A stretch of 64,000 bases of DNA from Candidatus Bipolaricaulota bacterium (GCA_028278555.1 JANQEA010000077.1:62001-126000); one strand, 5' to 3'; positions 7,206-17,876 are shown, numbered from the stretch's first letter. A program made the numbers and translations. The notes: generated by a model from the letters alone, not told the origin.

Positions 7206-10200
7206 ATGAAGACACTATCAAGGCGTGCGTCGGCCTACGTAGGGTTGATCCTCGGATTCGCGGTGCTGGTCGGTCTGTCGACGACCTCACTCGCTGCAGG
7301 CCCGATCGTCGTTCAACGATCGCCGGCACTCGGCGAGGAACTCCGGATCGACTCGCCGATCGTAATCGTCTTCGATCGGGCGATGGATCGGACCGCTGTT
7401 GAAGCATCCTTCTCGATCGAACCGCATGTTTCCGGGCGTTTCGAGTGGCCCGACGATCGAACCCTCCGATTCGTCCCGGCCGAGGAATGGGAACGCGAAA
7501 CCGAGTACTCGGTCTCGATCTCCACGGAGGCGGCAAGCGAAGCCGGCGAGCCGCTCGCCGCGCCCTTCGCCTTCGAGTTCCGGACGGTCGGGTATCTCCG
7601 GGTGACTCAATCCCTCCCGATCGATGGATCGGTCGGGGTCGCCGCCGACAGCACGGTCTTCGTGATGTTCAATCGCCCCGTCGTCCCATTGATCGCCCTC
7701 TCCGATCCGAGCTCCGCTGACCTCCCGATCCCCCTCGATTTCGCGCCTGCCATCGCCGGGACGGGCGAGTGGCTGAACACCTCGGTCTATCTGTTCACCC
7801 CAGAGGCACCGCTGCGGGGTGGGACGACCTACATCGCAACGGTCCCCGCCGGCCTCGTCGACACCACCGGCGGGATCGTCGATGAAGCGGTCACGTGGCG
7901 ATTCACAACCGAGCGGCCGAAGGTCATCCGGGTCTCCCCCGCATCGGGCGCCGAACTCGTCCGGATCGACACCGAGATCCGCCTGACGTTCAACATGCCG
8001 GTTGACCTCGACTCCGCGTTGGAACGCTTCCGCCTGCGAACAAGCGGCCTCCTCGGCGGACTGTTCGCCGAACTCGTCGACGCAGAGCTGTCGGTCGACG
8101 GGAACGCTCTTGTCTTCACTCCCGCGGAACCGCTCGACTTCGATCGCTCCTACACGATCTCTCTCGCGGCCGGCGTGACCGGGGCCGAGGGAGGCCTCGG
8201 GTCGGAGGAGCCGACCGAGTCGCGATTCCGGACCGTTCCCCTCCCGCGGATCCTCGGGACGGATCCGGGAGACGGGGAGACCGGCGTCTACCCCTACACG
8301 TCGTTCCTCATCCGATTCAACGCGCCGATCGACGAGGAGACCATTCTGGAGAACCTGATCGTCGAGCCGGCACCCGACCCCGACGATCTCTCCGGCTACT
8401 TCCGGAGTTGGGACAACACGTACGTCCTTCGATTCGGCTCGGAGCCGAGCCGCGACTACACGATCCGGATCGGTCCGAGCATCGCCGACCCGTACGGAAA
8501 CGTCACCGGTCAGTCGCTGACCGTCCGCTTCCAGACAGGGCCGCTCGATCCGACCGTCTGGCTTCACGTGCCAGGCTGGATCGGCACGTTCAGCACCTAC
8601 GAGCCGGCACGGCTGTTCGTCGCACACCGGAACGTCGATTCGGTCACCCTGACCCTGACGCAAATCTCGATCGATGAGTACTTCGAGACGCTCGACGACT
8701 GGTATCGCTACACCCCGCCGAGTGACGGCCGGATCCGTCGCTGGTCGGTCGACGTCGCGTCCCCGCTGAATGACGTCGACTACACGCCGGTCGATCTCCT
8801 TCCGGAGGCCGGCCCGATCGAGCCGGGGATCTACATCGTCGAGCTGAGCGCCAAGGGGGTCGAGTGGAATCGATGGCAGCACCGCCACGTGCTCGTCGCC
8901 AGCCCCGTCAACCTTGCGCTGAAGTCGGCCGAGGACGAGACGCTCGTCTGGGCGACCGACCTGAACACCGGGGAGCCGGTCCCGGGCCTGATCCTCCGCA
9001 CCTACAACGCCGACGGCGAATCGATCGACGTCACGATCACCGACCGCGACGGTCTCGCCTCGTTCCGAGGGACCGGGGAAGCCGACTGGCGAGGGCTGAC
9101 CTTCGCCAGCAGTGCCCCGTTCTCGATGGGGAGCACGGAGTGGGACGACGGGATCTCGACGTGGGAGTTCGGCCTCACGCGAAGCCGGCCCGGAGCGTGG
9201 CGTCTCTTCCTCGATACCGATCGTCCGATCTATCGTCCGGCTCAGTCGGTCCACTTCAAGGGGATCCTCCGCGGCGAGGACGACGCGAGCTACTCGCTTC
9301 CACCGGATGCGGTCGTCCGGATTGCGATCCGAGACGCCACGTGGAACCTGATCCACGAGTCAACGGCGAATCTCGACGCGTTCGGCACGTTCTCCGCCGA
9401 CCTCGAGCTCGGCGAGGACGCCACGCTCGGCGCCTATCGAATCGAGGTCTCGTTCGAGGACGCGTTCTTCAGCGAGACGTTCACCGTCGCCGCCTATCGT
9501 CCGCCGGAGTTCGAGGTGATCGTCACGCCCGAATCCGGTGAGATCGCCTCCGGCGAGGCGATCGACGTCGCGATCGGCCTCGAGTACTTCTTCGGTGGAC
9601 CGGTCGCAGACGTCCCGGTCGAGTGGCGCGTCTTCTCGTCCGAGCATCGATTCTCCGCACCGCAGCTCGGCCGCTACACGTTCACCGACGAGGACGACCC
9701 GTGGATCTGTTGGTCGTGCTGGTGGCGGACGCCGGAGCCGCCGTCCCCGATCCTCGAGGGGAGCGGTCGATCCGACCGACACGGGATGCTCTTCGTCCGG
9801 CTGCCGGAGGATATCGGCGCGCTCCATCTCGACGATCCCCAAGCGTGGGCAGGGAGCCGCGCACTGACCGTCGAGGCGACCGCCATCGGAAACGACGGGC
9901 AGACCCTCTCCGGCCGCGGGACGCTGATCGTCCATGCCGGCGACTTCTATGTCGGCCTCGCAACGCCACGCGCGATCGCTCGGGCCGGCGACCCGGTCGA
10001 CGTCGATGCGATCACCGTCGATTGGTCCGGTATGCGAATCCCCGATCGCCCACTCGATTACACCGTCTATCGCCGCGAATGGTCGAACGTCTTCGTCGAG
10101 GACGAGGCCGGAGGCGGCGAGTGGACGTGGACGACGACCGACACCGAAGTCGACGCCGGGACCCTCCGGACCGATGCCAGCGGAGAGGGCGCATTCTCGT

Positions 10201-13200
10201 TCGTCCCGCCGAGCGGAGGGACGTACAAGGTCCTCGTTACCGGCATGGATGGAGCTGGTCGGGCCGTCCGATCGAGCCTGTTCGTCTGGGCGAGCGGCGC
10301 GGAGACCGTGTCGTGGCGCCGGAGCAACGACGATCGGATCACGCTGATCAGCGACAAGGTCGAGTATCGCGTCGGCGAGACGGCCGACATCCTCATCCCT
10401 AGCCCCTATCCGGGCGAGCAGTGGGCGCTGATCACGGTCGAGCGCGCCGGGCTTCTCTCCCGCGAGGTCGTCCGGCTCGAGTCGAACAGCTCGGTCTACC
10501 GACTCCCGATCGTCGAGGAGCACATCCCGAACGTCTACGTCTCCGTCGTTCTCGTTCGCGGGCGGGAAGCGGCACTCGCCGCCCTCGACGGCTCTCCGCC
10601 GGTCGCGGAGACGAAGGTCGGGTACATCGAACTCGCCGTCTCGCGGGCGCCGAAGCTCCTGCGCGTCAGCCTGACGCCTTCCGACCTGCACCCGCAGCCG
10701 AGTGAATCGATCGCTTATGACGTTCTTGTCACAGACGATGCCGGCCACCCGGTCCGCGCCTCCCTGGCCTTCGACCTCGTCGACAAGGCGGTTCTCTCGC
10801 TTCTACCGAGGACCCCGAACGCCATCGTCGACGCTTTCTACGGTCGTCGCGGCGTCGGCGTCACAACGGCGAGCGGCCTGACCATCTCGATCAACCGCCT
10901 CGTCGTCGAGCAGCTTGAGGAGATCGAGGGTGTCGCCGTGGAGAAGTACGATCTCGATGATGCGACGACCGGGACGGCCGTTCCGATGGCCGCCCCGGGA
11001 GAAGCGCTCGAGGAGGCCGGTGTTGCCCGAACCGCAAGCGAACAGTTCCCGGCCGGGATCGAGCTTCGGGAGGACTTCGAGGACACCGCCTACTGGTCGG
11101 CTCACGTGAACACCGATGCGGACGGCCGGGCAACGATCGAGATCGACCTCCCGGACAACCTGACGACGTGGGTCGCCCGCGGCGTCGGTGTGACCGGAGA
11201 CACGGAAGTCGGAGAGGCAATCGGCGACCTCCTCGTCACCAAGCCGCTCCTCGTCCGCCCGGTGACGCCAAGGTTCTTCGTCGTCGGAGATCGCGTCCGC
11301 CTGGCGGCGAACGTCAGCAACCAGACGACTGAGGACCGGACCGTCGAGGTGACGCTCGGGCAGACCGGCCTCGCCCTCGAATCCGATGCAACGCAGACGA
11401 TCAATGTCCCGGCCAGCGGTGAAGCGACCGTGATCTGGTGGTCGACCGTCCTCGACGTTCCGACGGTCGACCTCGCTTTCGCCGCCATCTCCGACGAACT
11501 CTCCGACGCCGCGCGACCGCGGCTGACGACCGGCCCAGACGGGACGCTCCTCGTCTATCGTTACACCTCGCCGGAGACGGTCGGAACAGCCGGCCAGCTA
11601 AGCGAAGCCGGAAGCCGGACCGAGATCGTCGTCCTCCCTCCAAACGTCGAGGTCGAGCGGAGCGAGCTCCTCCTTCGTCTGGAGACGTCGCTCGCCGCGG
11701 CGATGCAGGAGAGCCTCGACTACCTCGAGCACTTCGAGTATGAGTGCACCGAGCAGGTCGTCAGCCGGTTCTTGCCCAACATCCTGACCTTCCGCGTCAT
11801 CGATCGTCTTGGGATCGAGAACCCCGAGCTGGAGGAGCGCCTGCCACGCCTCGTCGCCGAAGGTCTCGAGAAGCTCTACGAACGGCAGAACGGCGATGGC
11901 GGTTGGGGATGGTGGATCTCGGATCGATCGAGCCCGTACCTGGCCGCGTACGTGACGTTCGCAATGACGCACGCGGTGAACGCCGGCTACGAGGTGAACC
12001 GAGACGCCCTCGTCCGCGGGCTCGACTTCCTCGAACGGAGCCTCGTTCCCGGCAGCGAACTCGCTTCGTACATCACCGGAAATCGCCAGGCGTGGATCCT
12101 CCACGTCCTCGCCGAGGCCGGGCGGGAGCGGACAGTCGCGAAGTACATTGACGACCTCTTCGAGGAGCGTGCCGTGCTGAGCCACTACGCCGCGGCCTTC
12201 CTCGCGATGACCTTCGACCGTCTCGGATCGTCGGACGGAGCGATCGACACCCTCGTTTCCGACCTGTACAGCGAGGCGATCGTCAGCGCGACCGGCGTCC
12301 ATTGGGAGGAGGCCGACTACGATTGGTGGGCGATGAACACCGACACCCGGTCGACAGCGGTCATCCTCGACGCCCTCGTCCGCCTCGATCCGACGCAGGT
12401 GCTCCTCCCGAACGTCGTCCGATGGCTGATGATCGCCCGAAAGGACGGAATCTGGGAGACGACGCAGGAGACGGCATGGGCGCTGATCGCCCTGACCGAT
12501 TGGATGGAGGCGACCGGCGAGCTCGAGGGCACCTATGACTACCGCGCCGCATTGAACGGGGGCGAGCTGACGGCCGGAACGGCGTCCGCCGAAACGCATC
12601 TCGCCCCAACGGAGATCGCGATCCCGGCCGACGGGCTCGATCCGCTCACCGGGAACCGCCTGACGATCGCGCGCGGCAACGGCGCCGGAACCCTCTACTA
12701 CACCGCTCACCTGAAGGTCCGCCTGCCCGTCGAGGAGGTCGAGCCCCTCCATCGCGGAATCATCGTTCAACGGCAGTATGTCCCGGCCGATTGCCCGCTC
12801 GATGAGACCTGCGCCGAGCTGACCGAAGTCGAGGTCGGGAAGACGATCCAGGTCCGGCTGACGATCATCGCGCCACATGACCTGTACTACGTCGTCGTTG
12901 AGGATCCCTTTCCCGCCGGATGCGAGGCGATCGACACGACGCTCACAACGACGAGCCTCGCGGATCTCGAGCCGGGCCTCTATCGGGAATCGGAGCGAGG
13001 CGGCTGGCCGTGGTTCTACGCCTGGTGGTGGCGCTGGTATACGCGGAGCGAACTCCGCGACGAGAAGCTCGCCCTGTTCGCAGACTATCTACCGGCAGGG
13101 ACGTACACGTATCAGTACACCCTACGTGCGACGATCCCCGGCGAATACCGCGTCCTGCCGACCTCGGCGCACGAGTTCTACTTCCCGGAGGTCTTCGGGC

Positions 13201-13241
13201 GTTCGGACGGGAGGATCTTCACGGTACTCGAAGCGGAGTAA
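7206..13241 (+). CDS. giant bacterial alpha-2-macroglobulin with intact thioester
   Basis: A 2011-residue exported protein. The ATG at 7206, preceded by CAGGGGG, leads into a signal peptide ending SLAAG. No lipobox Cys is seen, unlike most bacterial macroglobulins, which are lipoproteins. Four Big_5-type Ig-like domains (about residues 35-460) precede the macroglobulin domains, including TDRPIYRPAQSVHFKGILRG. The A2M region (YWSAHVNTDADGRATIEIDL) follows, then the thioester motif ECTEQ (Cys1514) and the helical thioester domain. Such proteins trap proteases that attack the cell envelope. Tryptophan-rich stretches (WICWSCWW near residue 835; WPWFYAWWWRW near 1935) are unusual. No pbpC partner is adjacent. 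Confidence 0.92.
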   Translation: MKTLSRRASAYVGLILGFAVLVGLSTTSLAAGPIVVQRSPALGEELRIDSPIVIVFDRAMDRTAVEASFSIEPHVSGRFEWPDDRTLRFVPAEEWERETEYSVSISTEAASEAGEPLAAPFAFEFRTVGYLRVTQSLPIDGSVGVAADSTVFVMFNRPVVPLIALSDPSSADLPIPLDFAPAIAGTGEWLNTSVYLFTPEAPLRGGTTYIATVPAGLVDTTGGIVDEAVTWRFTTERPKVIRVSPASGAELVRIDTEIRLTFNMPVDLDSALERFRLRTSGLLGGLFAELVDAELSVDGNALVFTPAEPLDFDRSYTISLAAGVTGAEGGLGSEEPTESRFRTVPLPRILGTDPGDGETGVYPYTSFLIRFNAPIDEETILENLIVEPAPDPDDLSGYFRSWDNTYVLRFGSEPSRDYTIRIGPSIADPYGNVTGQSLTVRFQTGPLDPTVWLHVPGWIGTFSTYEPARLFVAHRNVDSVTLTLTQISIDEYFETLDDWYRYTPPSDGRIRRWSVDVASPLNDVDYTPVDLLPEAGPIEPGIYIVELSAKGVEWNRWQHRHVLVASPVNLALKSAEDETLVWATDLNTGEPVPGLILRTYNADGESIDVTITDRDGLASFRGTGEADWRGLTFASSAPFSMGSTEWDDGISTWEFGLTRSRPGAWRLFLDTDRPIYRPAQSVHFKGILRGEDDASYSLPPDAVVRIAIRDATWNLIHESTANLDAFGTFSADLELGEDATLGAYRIEVSFEDAFFSETFTVAAYRPPEFEVIVTPESGEIASGEAIDVAIGLEYFFGGPVADVPVEWRVFSSEHRFSAPQLGRYTFTDEDDPWICWSCWWRTPEPPSPILEGSGRSDRHGMLFVRLPEDIGALHLDDPQAWAGSRALTVEATAIGNDGQTLSGRGTLIVHAGDFYVGLATPRAIARAGDPVDVDAITVDWSGMRIPDRPLDYTVYRREWSNVFVEDEAGGGEWTWTTTDTEVDAGTLRTDASGEGAFSFVPPSGGTYKVLVTGMDGAGRAVRSSLFVWASGAETVSWRRSNDDRITLISDKVEYRVGETADILIPSPYPGEQWALITVERAGLLSREVVRLESNSSVYRLPIVEEHIPNVYVSVVLVRGREAALAALDGSPPVAETKVGYIELAVSRAPKLLRVSLTPSDLHPQPSESIAYDVLVTDDAGHPVRASLAFDLVDKAVLSLLPRTPNAIVDAFYGRRGVGVTTASGLTISINRLVVEQLEEIEGVAVEKYDLDDATTGTAVPMAAPGEALEEAGVARTASEQFPAGIELREDFEDTAYWSAHVNTDADGRATIEIDLPDNLTTWVARGVGVTGDTEVGEAIGDLLVTKPLLVRPVTPRFFVVGDRVRLAANVSNQTTEDRTVEVTLGQTGLALESDATQTINVPASGEATVIWWSTVLDVPTVDLAFAAISDELSDAARPRLTTGPDGTLLVYRYTSPETVGTAGQLSEAGSRTEIVVLPPNVEVERSELLLRLETSLAAAMQESLDYLEHFEYECTEQVVSRFLPNILTFRVIDRLGIENPELEERLPRLVAEGLEKLYERQNGDGGWGWWISDRSSPYLAAYVTFAMTHAVNAGYEVNRDALVRGLDFLERSLVPGSELASYITGNRQAWILHVLAEAGRERTVAKYIDDLFEERAVLSHYAAAFLAMTFDRLGSSDGAIDTLVSDLYSEAIVSATGVHWEEADYDWWAMNTDTRSTAVILDALVRLDPTQVLLPNVVRWLMIARKDGIWETTQETAWALIALTDWMEATGELEGTYDYRAALNGGELTAGTASAETHLAPTEIAIPADGLDPLTGNRLTIARGNGAGTLYYTAHLKVRLPVEEVEPLHRGIIVQRQYVPADCPLDETCAELTEVEVGKTIQVRLTIIAPHDLYYVVVEDPFPAGCEAIDTTLTTTSLADLEPGLYRESERGGWPWFYAWWWRWYTRSELRDEKLALFADYLPAGTYTYQYTLRATIPGEYRVLPTSAHEFYFPEVFGRSDGRIFTVLEAE

Positions 13242-13377
13242 CCCTCCGGGCCACGATTCTTGAGACCGAGACGAAGGCGCTCCTAGCGACCGCGAACGGC
13301 AGACCTCATAGCCGTGCCCAATCCGAAAGGACAGGTGAGGGTAGCATACGTCGCGTGAGTGCGATCCGTGGACAGCT

Positions 13378-13782
13378 TCATCGTCCACGAAGCATTTGAA
13401 CCGCCCGCCCGTTGTCGGAGCAGGAGAAGACGACCACGCCGGTGCTCCCCTCCTCGGATACGGTCGCGTGCAGATCGATCAGCGAGATCTCCTTCCGCGC
13501 CAGTGCTTCACTGATCCGTCCGAGGAAGCCCGGATGATGCGGAAGCTCGATCACGACGACGTCCCGCTCCTCGACGTCGAACCCGGCCTCCTTCAAGGCA
13601 TCCCGCGCATAGGACTGCGAGTTGGCGAGAAGGCGGACGACCGCGATGTCGGCCGGCGCGTCGACGGCGATCGATAGGAGGTTGATGCCCATGTCGCCGA
13701 GGAGTCGGCTGATGTCGGCCAACAGGCCGGTCCGATTCTCGGTCGTCAGAACGATCTCGCGGCGAAGCTGAGCGTCCAACAC
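13378..13782 (-). CDS. tandem ACT-domain protein
   Basis: A 134-residue cytoplasmic protein made of two ACT domains. The first (REIVLTTENRTGLLADISRLLGDMGINLLSI) and second (VVVIELPHHPGFLGRISEALARKEISLIDLH) each show the beta-alpha-beta opening of the fold, which normally binds amino acids or other small ligands. I prefer the GTG start at 13780-13782, because GAGGAGGAA stands at ideal spacing and the ACT fold begins at once. The open frame extends to 13917 without domain support. It is probably a stand-alone amino-acid sensor; the ligand is unknown. Confidence 0.8.
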   Translation of the reverse strand: MLDAQLRREIVLTTENRTGLLADISRLLGDMGINLLSIAVDAPADIAVVRLLANSQSYARDALKEAGFDVEERDVVVIELPHHPGFLGRISEALARKEISLIDLHATVSEEGSTGVVVFSCSDNGRAVQMLRGR

Positions 13783-13997
13783 GCGGATTCCTCCTCGATC
13801 GCCTCCAGGGACGGTCCGTCTCCGACCATACCCGTCGTTGCGAAGACCCTTCGCCAGCGGATGACTCGATGGGGTGGGACATTTGGCCCTCCGCTGTCGG
13901 CGGATGAACCGGATCACCCACCGGTCAGACCAATGTCATCTCCGAACCGAAGTCGGGTCCCCTCCTTGAGGCGGCACAAACCCTATCCTGATGTCAA

Positions 13998-16900
13998 ATG
14001 CAGGCGTGTCGGAGGGGATTCAGGAGGGCGGCGGCCGTCGCCGTGCTCATCGGTGTCTGTTCGCTGGTGGCTTCCGGTGTGGAGGTCTCCGTCCTGTCGA
14101 CGGAGAAGGAAGAAGCCCCCGGCGCGTTCGTCACACACGTCTTCGCCGTGCGGAACGACACGCCGACCGTCGACACGTATTCCCTCACGTTCGACGCCCC
14201 GCCCGAGTGGGGGATCCTCGGCGCCCCGAACTCAATCGCCGTTGAGGCGGGCAGCGAGGAGACGCTCTTCGTCACCCTGACGATCCCCCCGAGCGCGGTC
14301 GCCGGCGCCTACGACATCGGGCTGACCGCAACATCCGAAGGGAATCCGGCGATTACCGCCACGGCCATCGCCCGAGTGATCGTCGCGTCGACCCGCGAAC
14401 TCGAGGTCCTATCCCCCCCAGGGCTCGCCGTCGCGCCGGGCGCGCATGCCGAATACGAGTTCATCCTGATCAACCGCGGCAACTCACAGGACTCCTACAC
14501 GATTGAAGTGACCTCCTCCAAGGGACTCCCGATCACGCTCTCCCAGACGGATGCCGACTTGGCCCCTCAAGAGCGGATCGCGATCGGTGTTCGGCTCGAC
14601 GTCCCGATCGATACCGTGCCCGGCCGAGACGTCCTGACCCTCGTGGTCGCGTCGTCTCTGTACGTCGAGGTTGAAGCCGACGGGGTCGCCTTCACCACGA
14701 TCCTCCCGCCCGGCCCCGAGGCGGTCGGGCGCGCGCTGATGGAGATCCTGCCGGCGCGGATCCGCCTGTCGATCGACAAGAACGTCTTCACCGGATCGTT
14801 CTCAAGTCGGTTGACGTTCTCGGTCTCCGGGCAGATCAAAGGAGGTTTTTTCTCGTCGAACCTGAGCCTGAACGACCCGCTCGGGTCGGATCCGGCCGAG
14901 ATCGGATCGTTCTCGATCCTCTACCGACGGACTCCGACGACGTATTCGATCGGAAACGTTTCGCAGCGCGTCACCGATCTGATCCGACTCTCCTGCCTCG
15001 GCGGTTCGGTCGTCGTCGACGAGGACCTGTTCAACCTCGCGTTCATCGGGGGCGGCCGAGACGAGGAGACGCGGTTCGCCGGGCGACTCATCCTCGGACC
15101 GGATGAGGTGAACCTCGGGATCGCCTACCTCGGGATCCGCGATCCCCAGCCGTCGTATCAGGCGATCTGGAGCGCGCTCGCCAGTGCCGAGCCGTTCGAA
15201 GACTGGACGATCCAGATCGAGGGTGCCCTCGGGATCGACGAGGTCTTCACCAGTCGCGCCGTCTACTTCAACACCGAGATCAACACCTCGGGGTTCTTCT
15301 TCAGCGGGACCGTCTTCTCCGTCGGGACACGGTTCCCCGGATCGTACGAGGACTCGGCCGGGATCGAGACTTCGTATCGGCTCCGGCTGTCGGCCCTGTC
15401 GCTGAGCATGTCTCTTCAACACGTCTGGGACAACGTCATCGGTGACCCGTTTGCCACGACGCTGATCCGAGACGACCTCGGAATCAACCTCCGGACAACA
15501 CCCCTCGAAGACGGGCCGACGCTGAGCACGACAATCGAGTTCATCTGGGATCGATACCCGGACCTCGACACGAAGAGCGAGATCGACACGCTCGTCTCCG
15601 TCAGCATCACCGAGACCGATGGGGTCTTCCCGTACGCGTTCTCCGGAAAGATCGTCGACCAGATCGACTACGTCCTCGACACCCACGTCCGCCGATCGAC
15701 CTTCAGTCAGGGGGCCGGCCTCTCGGTCGATTCGTTCTATCTGTTCCTCCGTCTGACACAGGAGAAGCAGGTCGATCTGATCCAGGATCTCGTCCTCTCG
15801 TCTACCTCCGACGTCAACCTCCGATTCCGTCCGGAGGGGGCCCTCCACGAGGCGTCGATCGCCTTCGGGAACACGCTCGACGAGTTTGACCTGTCCGCGT
15901 CTCTCTACATTCGGTTCGTCGAGAATCTCGACATCGTCTTCGACGGGAGCATCTCGTGGGATCGCCACGATGCCGATTCGATCTCGTTCGGCTGGGGCGT
16001 CAGCCTGAACGCGAACGTCGACATTCCGATCCCGTTCTTCGTCACCAAGGGCCAGATCGAGGGACGCGTGTTCATCGATCGGAACGGAGACGGAAGCTAC
16101 GGTGCCGAGGACGTGCCGCTCAGCGGGGTCATCGTCGCCGCCGACGGAGGTGAAGCCTCGACGAACGCCGATGGACTCTTCCGATTCACACCGTTCTATC
16201 CCGGCTCGTACACGCTGACCGCCGGTCAACTTCCGAGCGGCGCGGCGTCCGCTGATCCCTTCGAGGTCGATCTCGATACGGGTGAAACGGTCTGGATCGA
16301 CATCCCGCTTCGACCGGTGATCGTCGTCGCCGGGCGACTGTTCGAGGACGAGGACCAGGACGGGGTGCAAGATCCGGAAGAGGGCGGCTTCGCGCAGGTC
16401 CGCGCCCTTCTTTCCAACGAGACAGGAATCGTCGCCGACGCGTACACGGACCCGGCGGGCGGATACGTTTTCGACGACGTCCTGCCGGGCCTCTACACGA
16501 TCGGATTCGACGCGACGACCCTTCCCGATCGCTTCGCCTTCACGACACCCGAAACAGAGACGATCGACGCGTCCATCGACGCACCGCTCGCGGTCCTCTC
16601 CGGCGGGTACATCCGGCCGCGCGACGTGATCGTCACCTTCCAGCCGCCGACGGCCGACTTCGAGTTCTCTCCGACAACGCCGCGCGTCAGCGAGACGATC
16701 GCGTTCGACGGGACGTTCTCCTTCGACTTCGACGGCCAGATCGTCGAGTACGCGTGGGACTTCGACGGTGACGGAAACGTCGACGCGGCCGAGGCGGTCG
16801 CAGAGCACGCCTACCCGGAACCGGGCGTCTACGAGGTCTCGCTGACTGTCGTCGACAATCTCGGCAACGCCGACACGCTCACCCTCTCGATCGAGGTGGG

Positions 16901-17813
16901 TGGGGAAGCCGCTCCACCTCCAACGCAGCCGGTTTCGATCTCGACGTTCCAGCCACCGATCGCCGACTTCTCGTTCATGCCCGCCTCCCCGATCGCCGGC
17001 GAGGCGGTCCAGTTCGACGGGACCCTCTCCGCCGACTTCGACGGCGAGATCGACACCTACACCTGGGATTTCGACGGCGACGGAGCGCCCGATGCCTCCG
17101 GGCCGATCGCGACCCATACGTTCACCGTGCCGGGGACCTACACCGTCGCGCTGACGGTGATCGACGATGCGGGCAACACCGACACCGCCATGACCTCGAT
17201 CGTGATCGGCGGGGAGAGCGAGTCCGGCACCGGCGGCGAGCCGTCGGACAATCTCCCGGTCGCCGCGCTCCAGTGGTCGCCGACGGAGCCGGTTGCCGGC
17301 GAGCCGATCCTGTTCAACGGCACGTCGTCGATCGACCCGGACGGTCAGATCGTCGCGTTCGCGTGGGATTTCGACGGCGACGGAGAAGCCGATTCCTCGG
17401 CCCCGCTCGCCGAGCGGACGTTCCCCGTCGCAGGCAGCTACAACGTCTCGCTGACCGTCACCGATGACGACGGGAACACGAACACGATCACCGCTGCGAT
17501 CCCGGTCGCCGCGCCGCCGATCGTCGAGACGCCGGTCACCACATCGTTCCAACCTCCGGTCGCCGACTTCGCCTACATGCCGGCCTCGCCGAACCCGGGC
17601 GACCCCATCCTGTTCAACGGGACGTTCTCGACCGACTTCGACGGCGTGATCGTCTCGTTCGCGTGGGATTTCGACGGTGACGGCACGATCGACTCGACCG
17701 ACGCGATCGCCGAGCACGTCTTCACCACAGCCGGAACCTACCCGGTTTCGCTGACCGTCACCGACGACGGAGGGAGCACCGATACCCTGACGATCTCGGT
17801 CGAGGTTGAGTAG
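13998..17813 (+). CDS. large surface protein: Ig-like, beta-barrel, SdrD-like B domains, four PKD domains
   Basis: A 1271-residue protein. A signal peptide (AAAVAVLIGVCSLVASG) precedes two NEW3/CARDB-like beta-sandwich domains (about residues 27-230). Then come about 450 residues of alternating amphipathic strands (about 235-680), resembling an outer-membrane usher-type barrel. Two Cna-B/SdrD-like domains follow (GQIEGRVFIDRNGDGSYG near 687; VAGRLFEDEDQDGVQD near 776). Four PKD domains of about 98 residues (from about 880 to the end) share the core YAWDFDGDG and linkers beginning TFQPP. It probably sits in the outer membrane with the C-terminal repeats exposed. No sorting signal is visible. 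Barrel assignment is inference from the strand pattern. Confidence 0.7.
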   Translation: MQACRRGFRRAAAVAVLIGVCSLVASGVEVSVLSTEKEEAPGAFVTHVFAVRNDTPTVDTYSLTFDAPPEWGILGAPNSIAVEAGSEETLFVTLTIPPSAVAGAYDIGLTATSEGNPAITATAIARVIVASTRELEVLSPPGLAVAPGAHAEYEFILINRGNSQDSYTIEVTSSKGLPITLSQTDADLAPQERIAIGVRLDVPIDTVPGRDVLTLVVASSLYVEVEADGVAFTTILPPGPEAVGRALMEILPARIRLSIDKNVFTGSFSSRLTFSVSGQIKGGFFSSNLSLNDPLGSDPAEIGSFSILYRRTPTTYSIGNVSQRVTDLIRLSCLGGSVVVDEDLFNLAFIGGGRDEETRFAGRLILGPDEVNLGIAYLGIRDPQPSYQAIWSALASAEPFEDWTIQIEGALGIDEVFTSRAVYFNTEINTSGFFFSGTVFSVGTRFPGSYEDSAGIETSYRLRLSALSLSMSLQHVWDNVIGDPFATTLIRDDLGINLRTTPLEDGPTLSTTIEFIWDRYPDLDTKSEIDTLVSVSITETDGVFPYAFSGKIVDQIDYVLDTHVRRSTFSQGAGLSVDSFYLFLRLTQEKQVDLIQDLVLSSTSDVNLRFRPEGALHEASIAFGNTLDEFDLSASLYIRFVENLDIVFDGSISWDRHDADSISFGWGVSLNANVDIPIPFFVTKGQIEGRVFIDRNGDGSYGAEDVPLSGVIVAADGGEASTNADGLFRFTPFYPGSYTLTAGQLPSGAASADPFEVDLDTGETVWIDIPLRPVIVVAGRLFEDEDQDGVQDPEEGGFAQVRALLSNETGIVADAYTDPAGGYVFDDVLPGLYTIGFDATTLPDRFAFTTPETETIDASIDAPLAVLSGGYIRPRDVIVTFQPPTADFEFSPTTPRVSETIAFDGTFSFDFDGQIVEYAWDFDGDGNVDAAEAVAEHAYPEPGVYEVSLTVVDNLGNADTLTLSIEVGGEAAPPPTQPVSISTFQPPIADFSFMPASPIAGEAVQFDGTLSADFDGEIDTYTWDFDGDGAPDASGPIATHTFTVPGTYTVALTVIDDAGNTDTAMTSIVIGGESESGTGGEPSDNLPVAALQWSPTEPVAGEPILFNGTSSIDPDGQIVAFAWDFDGDGEADSSAPLAERTFPVAGSYNVSLTVTDDDGNTNTITAAIPVAAPPIVETPVTTSFQPPVADFAYMPASPNPGDPILFNGTFSTDFDGVIVSFAWDFDGDGTIDSTDAIAEHVFTTAGTYPVSLTVTDDGGSTDTLTISVEVE

Positions 17814-17876
17814 CCCCACCCCCTTCCCCGCAGAAGCTGCACGAATCGCTCAAGTGCCTGATCCAATCTAGCTTTC

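Noticed and set aside
16650..17813. Tandem DNA repeats that might suggest a CRISPR or satellite array
   Set aside because: They are the coding repeats of four PKD domains; unit length is about 300 bp and in frame. Likewise the 123-bp periodicity at 61220-63060 is the WD40 repeats. No CRISPR array or cas gene was found in the window.
14802..17819. A 1005-codon open frame on the minus strand opposite the PKD protein, and similar long antisense frames opposite the macroglobulin, gyrA and mbhL genes
   Set aside because: High GC suppresses stops in the antisense frames. Their translations are low-complexity Arg/Asp/Val-rich, with no domain motifs and no ribosome sites, while the plus-strand frames carry clear families.
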